A DNA stretch of 64,000 bases from the NCBI RefSeq assembly GCF_003477605.1, contig NZ_QUDR01000012.1, forward strand, positions 27,911 to 91,910, written 5' to 3'. Numbering within the stretch: position 1 is the stretch's first letter; every line of letters starts with the position of its first letter. Under the pieces are notes generated by a model that was given only the letters and a program-made list of their open reading frames with translations, was not told the origin of the DNA and ran no database searches. The DNA comes from Clostridium sp. AF37-5. Its GTDB lineage: Bacteria > Bacillota > Clostridia > Lachnospirales > Lachnospiraceae. This document shows positions 45,372 through 52,462 of this stretch, in pieces. Position numbers and translations under genes: made by a program.

Positions 45372-46637
45372 ATGAGAAATCAAAAAGGAAAAAAGATAGG
45401 ACTTCATATGCTGACGGCAGCACTTTTTTTTGTACTTGCCATGAGCGTCTGCACAGTAAAAACGGAAGCGAAAGATTATAAACAGGGCAAGGTGTATAAA
45501 ATCACAGCTAAAAGCAAGCCGTTGAAAGCATCGAAGTTTACAAAATCTTCCTTATATAATAAAAAAACAAGGATGTATTTTACCATTCGTTCCTATATGG
45601 AGAAATTCCAGAAAAAAGGAAAAGGAACGCTTATTTTGAAAAAGGGAACGTACACTATTACCAATACCATTCATGTGCCATCGAATGTTACGATTATTTT
45701 TGAAAAGGGCGTTAAAATTGTAAAAGGAACGAAGACGAATAAGAAAAAGATGCCGGCAGCGATTACGCTGTTCCAGTTGATTCGCCCATCAAATGCGAAA
45801 AAGAAAGGCGTTTACAGTGCTTATAATGGTGAGAAAAACATCCACTTTGTTGGCAAAGGCGGTGTTTCAATTGACATGAAATACATGAAATACGGCATTG
45901 CTTTTGATGTAGCACATAATGATGGCGTGACGATTGAAAAAATTAATTTTAAAAATGTAAATGTAGGACATTTTATTGAAATGGATGCATCTGCAAATGT
46001 TTCGGTTACCAGATGTACTTTTAAAAATGTGAAGAAAAATTCAGATTATGTAAAAGAGGCAATCAATCTGGATACGCCTGACCGCGAAACGCAGGGATTC
46101 CACAATGACTGGTCCACGTATGACAAGACACCGAATCAGAATGTGACAATTGCAAACTGCAAATTCTCGAATCTGGGACGTGCGATTGGAACTCATAAAT
46201 ATAGTGCGAATGGTGAAGAGCAGGTTTATCATAAGAACATTGTTTTGCGAAATAACCGCATTGAAAATATGCTCTGGGATTCGCCGGTACGCGTGATGAA
46301 CTGGTCAGATTCTGTGTTGGAGAACAATGTTATTTCCAATGTAAAACAAAAAGGAAAAAGTGATACCCGTGGTATTTTGGTGAGCGGCGGTGTCAACGTT
46401 TCGATTAAAAATAACACACTCAGCGGCATGGGACGCGCAATTCAGTGCATTGCATGGAAAAACAGCGGGCCTGGATCGGTTTACCCGATTACTTATAATA
46501 ATCTGACAGATCAGAACAAGGAAGATTTAAAAACAAATATTGGAAAGAAACTGGGACTTTCGGAGTATTTTGTACGAATTAACCCGGTATATAATGTATT
46601 TACAAATGCGGAAACAGTTGCGATAAGAAAAGGATGA
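45372..46637 (+). CDS. Secreted right-handed beta-helix (pectate lyase-like) protein
   Basis: A 421-residue secreted protein. A signal peptide (about 1-32) precedes a lysine-rich N-terminal part with the GTLILKKGTYTITNTIHVPSN strand pair that opens many parallel beta-helix polysaccharide-active proteins. Repeated short strand-turn units follow (NVTI, NISVTRCTF-like, NIVLRNNRIENM, NVSIKNNTLSGM). It could be a lyase or hydrolase on pectin-like glycans, but no catalytic residues can be assigned with confidence. ATG at 45372 is preferred over 45363 by spacing from AGAGAGG. It is divergent from the NusG_II gene. Confidence 0.8.
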   Translation: MRNQKGKKIGLHMLTAALFFVLAMSVCTVKTEAKDYKQGKVYKITAKSKPLKASKFTKSSLYNKKTRMYFTIRSYMEKFQKKGKGTLILKKGTYTITNTIHVPSNVTIIFEKGVKIVKGTKTNKKKMPAAITLFQLIRPSNAKKKGVYSAYNGEKNIHFVGKGGVSIDMKYMKYGIAFDVAHNDGVTIEKINFKNVNVGHFIEMDASANVSVTRCTFKNVKKNSDYVKEAINLDTPDRETQGFHNDWSTYDKTPNQNVTIANCKFSNLGRAIGTHKYSANGEEQVYHKNIVLRNNRIENMLWDSPVRVMNWSDSVLENNVISNVKQKGKSDTRGILVSGGVNVSIKNNTLSGMGRAIQCIAWKNSGPGSVYPITYNNLTDQNKEDLKTNIGKKLGLSEYFVRINPVYNVFTNAETVAIRKG

Positions 46638-46644
46638 AACTAAG

Positions 46645-47415
46645 ATGTTGACACAGTTTTCAAGAACGGAATTATTGTTGGGAAAAGAAGGTATGGAACG
46701 CTTGAAAAATGCCAGAGTGGCAGTTTTCGGAGTTGGCGGTGTCGGTGGCTATGTATGTGAAGCGCTTGTTCGCAGCGGCGTGTTTACATTTGATTTGATT
46801 GATGATGATAAAGTCTGTCTGACGAATCTGAACCGGCAGATTATTGCTACGAGGAAAACAGTTGGACAGTACAAGGTGGATGTCATGAAAGAACGAATTT
46901 TAGATATCAACCCAGATGCTGTCGTAAATGTTCATAAGTGCTTCTTTTTGCCGGAAAATGCAGCAGAATTTCCGTTTGAGGAATATGACTACGTGATTGA
47001 TGCGGTTGATACGGTGACGGCAAAGATTGAGTTAATCCTGCGTGCGAAGGAGACAAATACACCGATTATCAGCAGTATGGGTGCCGGTAATAAGCTAGAT
47101 GCGAGCGGTTTCCGTGTTGCGGATATTTATAAAACAAAAGTGTGTCCGCTGGCAAAAGTAATGCGGCGCGAGTTGAAGAAACGCGGTGTGAAGAAACTCA
47201 AGGTGGTGTATTCGGAAGAACAACCGAAACGCCCGATTGAGGATATGGCAATCAGCTGCCGGACAAACTGCATCTGTCCGCCGGGGGCAAAGCATAAGTG
47301 CACGGAGCGCCGGGATATTCCGGGAAGTACAGCATTTGTACCTTCGGTTGCGGGGCTTATTATTGCCGGTGAGGTGGTTAAAGACTTGTGTCAGACGGAA
47401 AGTGAGCGGCGTTAA
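46645..47415 (+). CDS. tcdA: tRNA threonylcarbamoyladenosine dehydratase (TcdA/CsdL type)
   Basis: A 256-residue cytosolic E1-like enzyme that uses ATP to dehydrate t6A37 to cyclic ct6A37 in ANN-decoding tRNAs. The Rossmann nucleotide-binding motif is FGVGGVGGY (29-37), the adenylation region is DLIDDDKVCLTNLNRQ, and the family-specific TSIGKxK-like region reads KTVGQYKVDVM. The ending with CRTNCICPPG and GSTAFVPSVAGLI is typical. It is 7 nt after the beta-helix gene and 1 nt before the rhodanese-TtcA fusion, placing two tRNA modification genes side by side. Confidence 0.92.
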   Translation: MLTQFSRTELLLGKEGMERLKNARVAVFGVGGVGGYVCEALVRSGVFTFDLIDDDKVCLTNLNRQIIATRKTVGQYKVDVMKERILDINPDAVVNVHKCFFLPENAAEFPFEEYDYVIDAVDTVTAKIELILRAKETNTPIISSMGAGNKLDASGFRVADIYKTKVCPLAKVMRRELKKRGVKKLKVVYSEEQPKRPIEDMAISCRTNCICPPGAKHKCTERRDIPGSTAFVPSVAGLIIAGEVVKDLCQTESERR

Positions 47416-47416
47416 T

Positions 47417-48559
47417 ATGAGTATTACAGTAGATGAATTATTTGCAATGAACCCGGAAACTTATCAGATTATTGATATTCGCGGTGAGCAGGAAGTGGCT
47501 AGAGGTGCCATAGATGGAGCGTTGCATTTAGATAAAGATGAAATTTCGGCAAGTCCTGAGGTGGATAAGACAAAAAAACTTGTTATTTGTTGCAGCAGAG
47601 GCGAGACCAGTATCGGTGTTGCGGAAAAACTTTGTGAAGAAGGATTTGATGCCGTGAGCCTTCAGGGCGGCTATGCTTCGTGGCTTTTGGCACGTTTTCG
47701 TCAAATGGAAGAACAAGATGCTGCCGTTGACAAGGCGAAAGAAGTGGAGCGGAGTCTTCATAAAAAATTTCGAAAAAATATTTGGTCGAAATTTACGAAA
47801 GCGGTTACGCAGTATGAATTGGTAAAACCGGGAGATAAAATTGCGGTCTGCATTTCCGGCGGAAAAGATTCGATGTTGATGGCGAAATGTTTTCAGGACT
47901 TGAAACGTTTCAGCAAGTTCGAATTTGATGTAAAATTTCTTGTTATGGACCCCGGCTACAGCGAGGCAAACCGCAAGGTGATTGAGAACAATGCGAAAAT
48001 TCTGAATGTGCCGATTACGATTTTTGAATCGAATATTTTTGATTCGGTTTACCATATTGAGAAATCGCCGTGTTATTTGTGTGCCCGTATGAGGAGAGGT
48101 CATTTGTATAATTTTGCGAGAGAACTTGGCTGCAATAAGATTGCACTTGGACATCATTACGACGATGTAATTGAAACGATTTTGATGGGAATGCTCTATG
48201 GGGCGCAGGTGCAGACGATGATGCCAAAACTTCACAGCACAAATTTTGAGGGAATGGAGTTGATTCGTCCGTTGTATCTTGTTCGTGAAGATGACATTAA
48301 GGCGTGGCGCGATTACAATGATTTGAAATTTATTCAGTGTGCGTGCAAATTTACGGACACTTGTACAACATGCGATAACGAGGAAACTCGCTCGAAACGG
48401 CTGGAAATTAAAAATCTGATTCATGAATTGAAGAAGACAAATCCTTTTATTGAGGGAAATATTTTTAAGAGTGTGGAAAATGTAAATCTAGATACGGTAA
48501 TTGCTTATAAAAAAGATGGTGTAAAGCATCATTTTCTGGAGCATTACGAGGATAAATAG
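47417..48559 (+). CDS. Rhodanese-TtcA-like fusion (tRNA 2-thiolation type)
   Basis: A 380-residue fusion. Residues 1-95 are a rhodanese domain with active loop CSRGETS (59-65; C59 the likely persulfide carrier). Residues about 110-380 are a TtcA/TilS-like ATP-pyrophosphatase domain with PP-loop SGGKDS (147-152), the cysteine pair CYLC (219-222) and cysteines at 308, 310, 316 and 319, suited to an iron-sulfur cluster. GHHYDDVIETILM is the family core motif. It probably thiolates a tRNA cytidine (s2C32) with sulfur passed from its own rhodanese domain. The start at 47417 overlaps no upstream gene; the longer in-frame extension from 47237 lies inside tcdA and is rejected. Confidence 0.88.
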   Translation: MSITVDELFAMNPETYQIIDIRGEQEVARGAIDGALHLDKDEISASPEVDKTKKLVICCSRGETSIGVAEKLCEEGFDAVSLQGGYASWLLARFRQMEEQDAAVDKAKEVERSLHKKFRKNIWSKFTKAVTQYELVKPGDKIAVCISGGKDSMLMAKCFQDLKRFSKFEFDVKFLVMDPGYSEANRKVIENNAKILNVPITIFESNIFDSVYHIEKSPCYLCARMRRGHLYNFARELGCNKIALGHHYDDVIETILMGMLYGAQVQTMMPKLHSTNFEGMELIRPLYLVREDDIKAWRDYNDLKFIQCACKFTDTCTTCDNEETRSKRLEIKNLIHELKKTNPFIEGNIFKSVENVNLDTVIAYKKDGVKHHFLEHYEDK

Positions 48560-48570
48560 GAGGAGAGAGT

Positions 48571-49794
48571 ATGAAAAAATGGCTTGAAAAAGTGGATTGG
48601 ATTTATGTCATTGTGCCGCTTGCGTTACTTGGTACGTTTTGGGTGATTGCGGCATTTACCGGACAGTGGCCATGGCAGAGTAATCCGTACAATTCGTATG
48701 CATTGCAAACGGATTCGTGGCTGAAAGGAAGGCTTGATTTAGGGCAGGACTATCCATGGCTTGAACTTGCTATTTATCAGGGAAAGTATTTTGTTAGTTT
48801 TCCTCCATTTCCCTCTTATGTGTTGATTCCTTTTGTTATGATTTTTGGTACCAATACGCCGGACCATTTGATTGCTCTTTTGGTCACTATTGCCGGATGT
48901 GTGTACGCGATTAAACTTTACCGAGAGGTTTCTCTTGAAAAGCAGCATGCATTGTTCTGGGTGCTTATGCTCTATTTTGCGTCCGGTTATCTTTTTGTCG
49001 GGATGAACGGCTATGTCTGGTTTATTGCTCAGAGCATGAGTTTTACGCTTAGTTTAATGGCACTGTATTATGCGATGCGTCAAAAAGGTGGTTTGTCGTT
49101 AGCGTTTTGGGCGTGTGCTGTGGGATGCCGTCCGATGCTTGCGTTGTATGGTATTCTTTTGGTTTATCTTTTGGTGAAAGGGTACAAAAAGGAAAATCCG
49201 AAAGGGACAGTATGGCAGCTTGTAAAAGATAAATGGTACTGGGCGATTGGCTGTGGTGCGATTGCAATTTCGTATATGGCGCTTAATTATGCCCGCTTCG
49301 GCAATATCACGGAATTTGGACATAATTATCTGCCGGAGTTTACGAGAACTACGACTGGTCAGTTTAATTTTTCTTATTTAAAAGAAAATTTAATGCATTA
49401 TCTGCGTCTGCCGGCAGCAGGGGGAAACGGTGGTGCGCTTTCGTTTTTCTCATCGGATGGAATGGCGTTTTGGCTGATTGCGCCGATTTTTATTACCATG
49501 ATTGGTGTTTGGATATATGCGCTGGTGAAAAAGAGAGAGGGAAATTTGACGCTGCTTGTTATGCTTCCGATTTTGGCAGTGGCGCATTTGTTGATTATCT
49601 GCTGTCATAAAACGCTTGGCGGCTGGCAGTTTGGCAATCGCTATTTGCTTGATATGATGCCGTATTTGTTCTTTGGTCTGACACTCTGGAAACCAAAGGG
49701 TGAAAAGTTTGTGCAGTGGAATACGGTGATTTTGGTGTTTGGGTTTGCGATTAATCTGATTGGAACCGTGGCAACGTATAATCATTGGATTTGA
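48571..49794 (+). CDS. Polytopic membrane protein, GT-C-like
   Basis: A 407-residue membrane protein with about ten hydrophobic segments. After TM1 (about 12-32) an extracytoplasmic loop carries QTDSWLKGRLDLG (about 47-59), like the acidic loop of GT-C glycosyltransferases that use polyprenyl-phosphate sugars. Weak similarity in layout only; the exact family is not recognised. GGAGGAGAG precedes the ATG, 11 nt after the rhodanese fusion, so it may be in that operon. It could modify a surface glycan. Confidence 0.65.
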   Translation: MKKWLEKVDWIYVIVPLALLGTFWVIAAFTGQWPWQSNPYNSYALQTDSWLKGRLDLGQDYPWLELAIYQGKYFVSFPPFPSYVLIPFVMIFGTNTPDHLIALLVTIAGCVYAIKLYREVSLEKQHALFWVLMLYFASGYLFVGMNGYVWFIAQSMSFTLSLMALYYAMRQKGGLSLAFWACAVGCRPMLALYGILLVYLLVKGYKKENPKGTVWQLVKDKWYWAIGCGAIAISYMALNYARFGNITEFGHNYLPEFTRTTTGQFNFSYLKENLMHYLRLPAAGGNGGALSFFSSDGMAFWLIAPIFITMIGVWIYALVKKREGNLTLLVMLPILAVAHLLIICCHKTLGGWQFGNRYLLDMMPYLFFGLTLWKPKGEKFVQWNTVILVFGFAINLIGTVATYNHWI

Positions 49795-49805
49795 CGCATT
49801 CGTGT

Positions 49806-49880
49806 TGTATGGCGGCTAAGTTGCGTGATGGCTAAGTTGCGTGGCGGCTGTGCTGTGTGTTGCTGTGTTGTGCGTTGCGT
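49806..49880. repeat. Low-complexity G/T-rich tandem repeat stretch
   Basis: GGCTAAGTTGCGTG is repeated twice and then decays into TGCTGTG/TTGCGTG units. No frame or structure of note. It starts about 12 nt after the membrane protein gene and precedes three 40-nt repeats. Confidence 0.6.
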
Positions 49881-49901
49881 GTGGATAGAGACGAAAACGT
49901 G

Positions 49902-49941
49902 AAAAACAACGCAAATTGTCTGAAAAGCGGAAAAGCGTTGC
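49902..49941 (+). repeat. 40-nt repeat family 2, unit 6
   Basis: AAAAACAACG at the start and AAAGCGTTGC at the end, 40 nt. CAACGC and GCGTTG are complementary ends. Confidence 0.6.
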
Positions 49942-49965
49942 ATCGGAATGATGGAACTTGCTATC

Positions 49966-50005
49966 AAAAACAACGCTAATTTGAAATTACACCTAAAAGA
50001 GTTGT
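49966..50005 (+). repeat. 40-nt repeat family 2, unit 7
   Basis: AAAAACAACG at the start and AAAGAGTTGT at the end, 40 nt, 64 nt after the start of unit 6, same strand. Confidence 0.6.
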
Positions 50006-50058
50006 TTTTGTGGCGTAAAACATCGCGAAAGGGCGAGGAGCACTTCTAAAATTCAGAA

Positions 50059-50098
50059 AAAGGCAACCATTAAAGGGAAAAATGAGTTAAAGAGTTGC
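50059..50098 (+). repeat. 40-nt repeat family 2, unit 8
   Basis: AAAGGCAACC at the start and AAAGAGTTGC at the end, 40 nt, same strand as units 6 and 7. The gap 49795-50187 holds these three units and the low-complexity stretch and no gene. Confidence 0.6.
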
Positions 50099-50187
50099 TT
50101 GGTAGAATTATATTGAAAAATTCCAAAGAAATTTCTTTTTTTTCTTGATATAATATCGAAATCAAGAATGTTTTAGGAGGTAGAAAA

Positions 50188-50631
50188 ATGAGAAAGAAGA
50201 TTATTGTAAAGTTATTGGTGTTATCCCTTTTGGTTGGAGGATTGTGTCAATGGAGCGGAGGAAGTAAGGCTAAAGCGGCAAGTTCATATTGGCTTTATGG
50301 AACGGGGCTTACAAAAAGTCAGGGCGGCGAAGCTGGATGTCGTATTAAAATGTATTATCGGGGTGGAAAATTGATTATTAAGGGTGGCATGAGCAAGGTG
50401 AAGAAAAAGTTTGATTGGGATACAAGTAAAAAAATCAAGGCAAAGACACGAAAGTATAAGGTTGCATCTAATTGCAAAGTGGTAGAATGCGAGGGAAATG
50501 AAGAGTATTCCTATGCAATTAAAAAGTTCACAAAACAACGTGGAATTAAAAGTACGAAAAATTGGGCTGGTATTTCCACATGGGTTAAAATAGTGAAAGG
50601 AAAGGTTTCAAAAATTTATCTTTCTGCATGA
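50188..50631 (+). CDS. Secreted basic hypothetical protein
   Basis: A 147-residue exported protein with a clear signal peptide (basic start, hydrophobic 6-20, cleavage probably after AKA near 30). The mature part is lysine- and aromatic-rich, with beta-strand-like alternation (CRIKMYYRGGKLIIKGG) and two or three cysteines. I do not recognise the family. The high positive charge resembles the basic domains of the secreted enzymes in this window. TTAGGAGG precedes the start. It is a single-gene unit followed by a terminator. Confidence 0.7.
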   Translation: MRKKIIVKLLVLSLLVGGLCQWSGGSKAKAASSYWLYGTGLTKSQGGEAGCRIKMYYRGGKLIIKGGMSKVKKKFDWDTSKKIKAKTRKYKVASNCKVVECEGNEEYSYAIKKFTKQRGIKSTKNWAGISTWVKIVKGKVSKIYLSA

Positions 50632-50639
50632 TTTTGCGG

Positions 50640-50662
50640 CAGGGGTATATGTTTTGCCCCTG
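50640..50662 (+). terminator. Terminator after the small secreted protein
   Basis: CAGGGG/CCCCTG stem with an 11-nt loop, followed by TTTGTT. Moderate strength. Confidence 0.6.
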
Positions 50663-50725
50663 TTTGTTATTTGCAGAAGAATAAAGGTGACTAGATGTGA
50701 AATAGAAAATATTTGAAAAAACATG

Positions 50726-50754
50726 TTGACGTTTCATGTGATTTTTAATATACT
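50726..50754 (+). promoter_or_regulatory. Strong promoter of a short non-coding unit
   Basis: TTGACG (50726-50731), exactly 17 nt, TATACT (50749-50754). The next open frame starts about 270 nt later, after a terminator-like hairpin. Confidence 0.75.
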
Positions 50755-50760
50755 ATACAT

Positions 50761-50856
50761 AAGAAAAGCATTGTGCTTTAACAATAGGTGATGCACAGCC
50801 TTATAAATGAGCGATTTATGAGCAGAGGGCACGTAGTTGCCCTCTATTTTGTTGTT
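50761..50856 (+). ncRNA. Candidate small structured RNA or leader, unassigned
   Basis: About 95 nt between a strong promoter and an intrinsic terminator. Possible stems are TTGTGC/GCACAG near the start, ATAAAT/ATTTAT with loop GAGCG in the middle, and the terminator AGAGGGCA/TGCCCTCT (50824-50845) followed by ATTTTGTTGTT. No open frame with a ribosome binding site fits. It could be a small RNA or an attenuated leader for the downstream MNT/HEPN genes. It does not match a riboswitch class I know. Confidence 0.5.
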
Positions 50857-50876
50857 AGGAGAGAATGTTGGCGATA

Positions 50877-50897
50877 GAAAGCTACAAGCCATGCCAA
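50877..50897 (+). repeat. Direct repeat upstream of the MNT/HEPN module
   Basis: GAAAGCTACAAGCCATGCCAA. The same sequence, minus one A, recurs at 51748-51767 exactly at the HEPN stop codon, and an inverted copy ends at 51896. The MNT/HEPN genes are thus bracketed by direct copies 870 nt apart. Confidence 0.7.
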
Positions 50898-51025
50898 TTT
50901 TGCAGACTGTTATACTAAATATAAAGAAGTTATAAAATTAGTGGATGTTAGTTGGATGGTGTGATATACTATAATTATTAAATAACTTGATTGAAAAAAG
51001 AGCAGATTAACTAGGAGGTGAGGTT

Positions 51026-51361
51026 ATGCCAGAGGCAATTCGTAATGTAGTGGATTTGTTTGTGCAAGAGATAAGAAATGTTTTGGGAGAAGATTTAAAA
51101 AAGGTAATTGTGTATGGATCCTATGCCAGAGGTGATTATAGGGAAGGCTCAGATGTGGATGTTATGGTATTGACGTCGCTTACTGATGAGGTTATAAAAC
51201 CAGTTGAATATAAATTGTATGATGTTGCTTTTGATTTTTTAATGGAGTATGGAGTTGACATAAGCATTATTGTAAAGAATGAAGAGCATTTTAAATATTG
51301 GTTGGGAGCCTTACCGTTTTATGATAATGTTGTAAAGGAAGGTGTGGTTATTGATGGATAA
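51026..51361 (+). CDS. MNT-type nucleotidyltransferase (antitoxin-like)
   Basis: A 111-residue minimal nucleotidyltransferase. The catalytic motif GSX10DXD is G31-S32 and D43/D45 (within GSYARGDYREGSDVDV), and a later VDISII supplies a probable third acidic residue. In MNT/HEPN pairs the nucleotidyltransferase neutralises the HEPN partner, in studied cases by AMPylation. The start is behind TAGGAGGTGAGG. It overlaps the HEPN gene by 8 nt. A TATAAT-like -10 lies near 50972. Confidence 0.88.
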   Translation: MPEAIRNVVDLFVQEIRNVLGEDLKKVIVYGSYARGDYREGSDVDVMVLTSLTDEVIKPVEYKLYDVAFDFLMEYGVDISIIVKNEEHFKYWLGALPFYDNVVKEGVVIDG

Positions 51362-51749
51362 TAGAAAGCAGGACTTATCAAGTTATCGACTTTCGCAGGC
51401 GGAAGACAGTATTAAAGTTGCACAGATGAGTTATGATAATGCGTTATTTAAAGATTCCATTAATCGTTCGTATTATGCTACTTTTTACGCGATAAAGGCA
51501 GTATTGGCGTTGGAAGAAATTGATTTTAAACGGCATAAAGATGCAATTGGATATTTTAACAAAACCTATGTGGCAACAGAAAAGTTTTCAAAAGAATTAG
51601 GAAGAAGAATAGGGATGTTGAAGCAGTTGCGGGAAAAAAGCGATTATGATGATTTTTATATTGCAGGGAAAGAAGAGGCTGCTAAGCAAATTGAAACAGC
51701 AGTGCAGATGATTAATGAAGTGAAAAAATATGTTGGAAAAAACTCGTGA
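51354..51749 (+). CDS. HEPN domain protein (toxin-like partner of MNT)
   Basis: A 131-residue helical HEPN protein (PF05168 type), with the family core SINRSYYATFYAIKAVL (about 34-50). The RX4-6H RNase motif of toxic HEPN proteins (HepT) is not evident, so it may act as a nucleotidyltransferase cofactor rather than an RNase. It overlaps the MNT gene by 8 nt (ATG at 51354, upstream stop at 51361). The stop codon coincides with the start of a repeated sequence. Confidence 0.85.
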   Translation: MDNRKQDLSSYRLSQAEDSIKVAQMSYDNALFKDSINRSYYATFYAIKAVLALEEIDFKRHKDAIGYFNKTYVATEKFSKELGRRIGMLKQLREKSDYDDFYIAGKEEAAKQIETAVQMINEVKKYVGKNS

Positions 51750-51896
51750 AGCTACAAGCCATGCCAACCTCGTGAGCAAAGCTCCCTCGGTCGCGGGCTG
51801 TCGCCCTATAAAAAATAAAAATCCCACTGCTTCTTATGTGAGCAAGCTCCCAACGAAGCAGCGTGAATTTTATTTTTTGCATGGCTTGTAGCTTTC
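51748..51896. repeat. Nested inverted repeat after the MNT/HEPN module
   Basis: The outer arms are GCTACAAGCCATGC (51751-51764) and GCATGGCTTGTAGC (51879-51892). Inner arms are AAAAATAAAA/TTTTATTTTT, then TGCTTC/GAAGCA. Two near-direct GTGAGCAA(A)GCTCCC hairpins lie inside. The left arm is also the second direct repeat bracketing MNT/HEPN. It could act as a terminator or be a mobile-cassette end. Confidence 0.65.
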
Positions 51897-51910
51897 GCGA
51901 AAAAAACTTA

Positions 51911-51940
51911 TTGACGTGGACCTATGGCTTGTGGTATAGT
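51911..51940 (+). promoter_or_regulatory. Promoter of rpmG-secE-nusG-rplK-rplA
   Basis: TTGACG (51911-51916), 18-nt spacer, TATAGT (51935-51940) with an extended TG. It lies about 130 nt before rpmG. Confidence 0.75.
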
Positions 51941-52066
51941 GGATAGGCGATGAATTAGGTCTTTTTTTTATGCCAAAATTTTGACCAAGCCGCAGTTGCG
52001 GTGTAAGAGCTGAATAAGCGCAGGATTGCGTGGGTTCAGAAAAAATAATTTCACGGAGGTGACAAG

Positions 52067-52216
52067 ATGCGTACTAAAATTACTTTGGAATGTACAGAAT
52101 GCAAACAGCGTAATTACAACATGACCAAAGATAAGAAGAACCATCCGGACAGAATGGAAACAAAGAAATATTGTAGATTTTGCAAGAAACACACGTTACA
52201 CAAGGAGACTAAGTAG
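52067..52216 (+). CDS. rpmG: 50S ribosomal protein L33
   Basis: A 49-residue ribosomal protein of the large subunit. The zinc-ribbon cysteines are present as CTEC (residues 9-12) and CRFC (36-39), the zinc-binding C+ form of L33. CACGGAGGTGACAAG precedes the ATG. It is the usual first gene of the secE-nusG cluster. Confidence 0.95.
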   Translation: MRTKITLECTECKQRNYNMTKDKKNHPDRMETKKYCRFCKKHTLHKETK

Positions 52217-52249
52217 TCCGTGTGATGTTTCGGAAAGGATGTGTGTCAC

Positions 52250-52453
52250 ATGAGCGAAGCAGAAAAGACTTCGAAACCTGGCTTCTTTAAAAGTGTAAAG
52301 AGTGAGTTCAAGAAGTGTACCTGGCCGAAGAAGGAAGATTTGGTGAAACAATCTGCACTTGTAATCGTAGTGTCCGTATTGCTCGGTGTACTGATTGCCG
52401 GTGTTGACTGGGTGATTCGTCTGGGATTGGCTGCACTTCACATTGTTTCATAG
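52250..52453 (+). CDS. secE: Preprotein translocase subunit SecE
   Basis: A 67-residue single-span membrane subunit of the SecYEG channel. An amphipathic KSEFKKCTWPKKEDL segment (the conserved SecE 'W P' cytoplasmic helix) is followed by one transmembrane helix (about 38-60). ATG at 52250 is chosen by spacing from AAAGGA; the GTG at 52241 would be too close. It lies 33 nt after rpmG and 9 nt before nusG. Confidence 0.93.
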   Translation: MSEAEKTSKPGFFKSVKSEFKKCTWPKKEDLVKQSALVIVVSVLLGVLIAGVDWVIRLGLAALHIVS

Positions 52454-52462
52454 GAGGTTGCC

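Noticed and set aside
47237..47416. N-terminal extension of the rhodanese-TtcA gene by 60 codons
   Set aside because: The extension overlaps tcdA in another frame and is Arg/Ser-rich nonsense; the rhodanese domain starts properly at the ATG at 47417.
49902..50098. Three spaced 40-nt repeats considered as a CRISPR array
   Set aside because: The repeats differ from each other in the middle, the spacing is irregular (24 and 53 nt between units), and no cas genes are near.
50761..50860. Fluoride (crcB) riboswitch suggested by AGGTGATG
   Set aside because: The required partner strand for the aptamer helix and the CTGATG-like 3' block are absent, and no fluoride exporter gene follows.
51941..52066. 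tRNA-Trp, often found near rpmG/secE
   Set aside because: No cloverleaf, T-loop GTTCRA motif in position, or anticodon arm can be drawn in this stretch.
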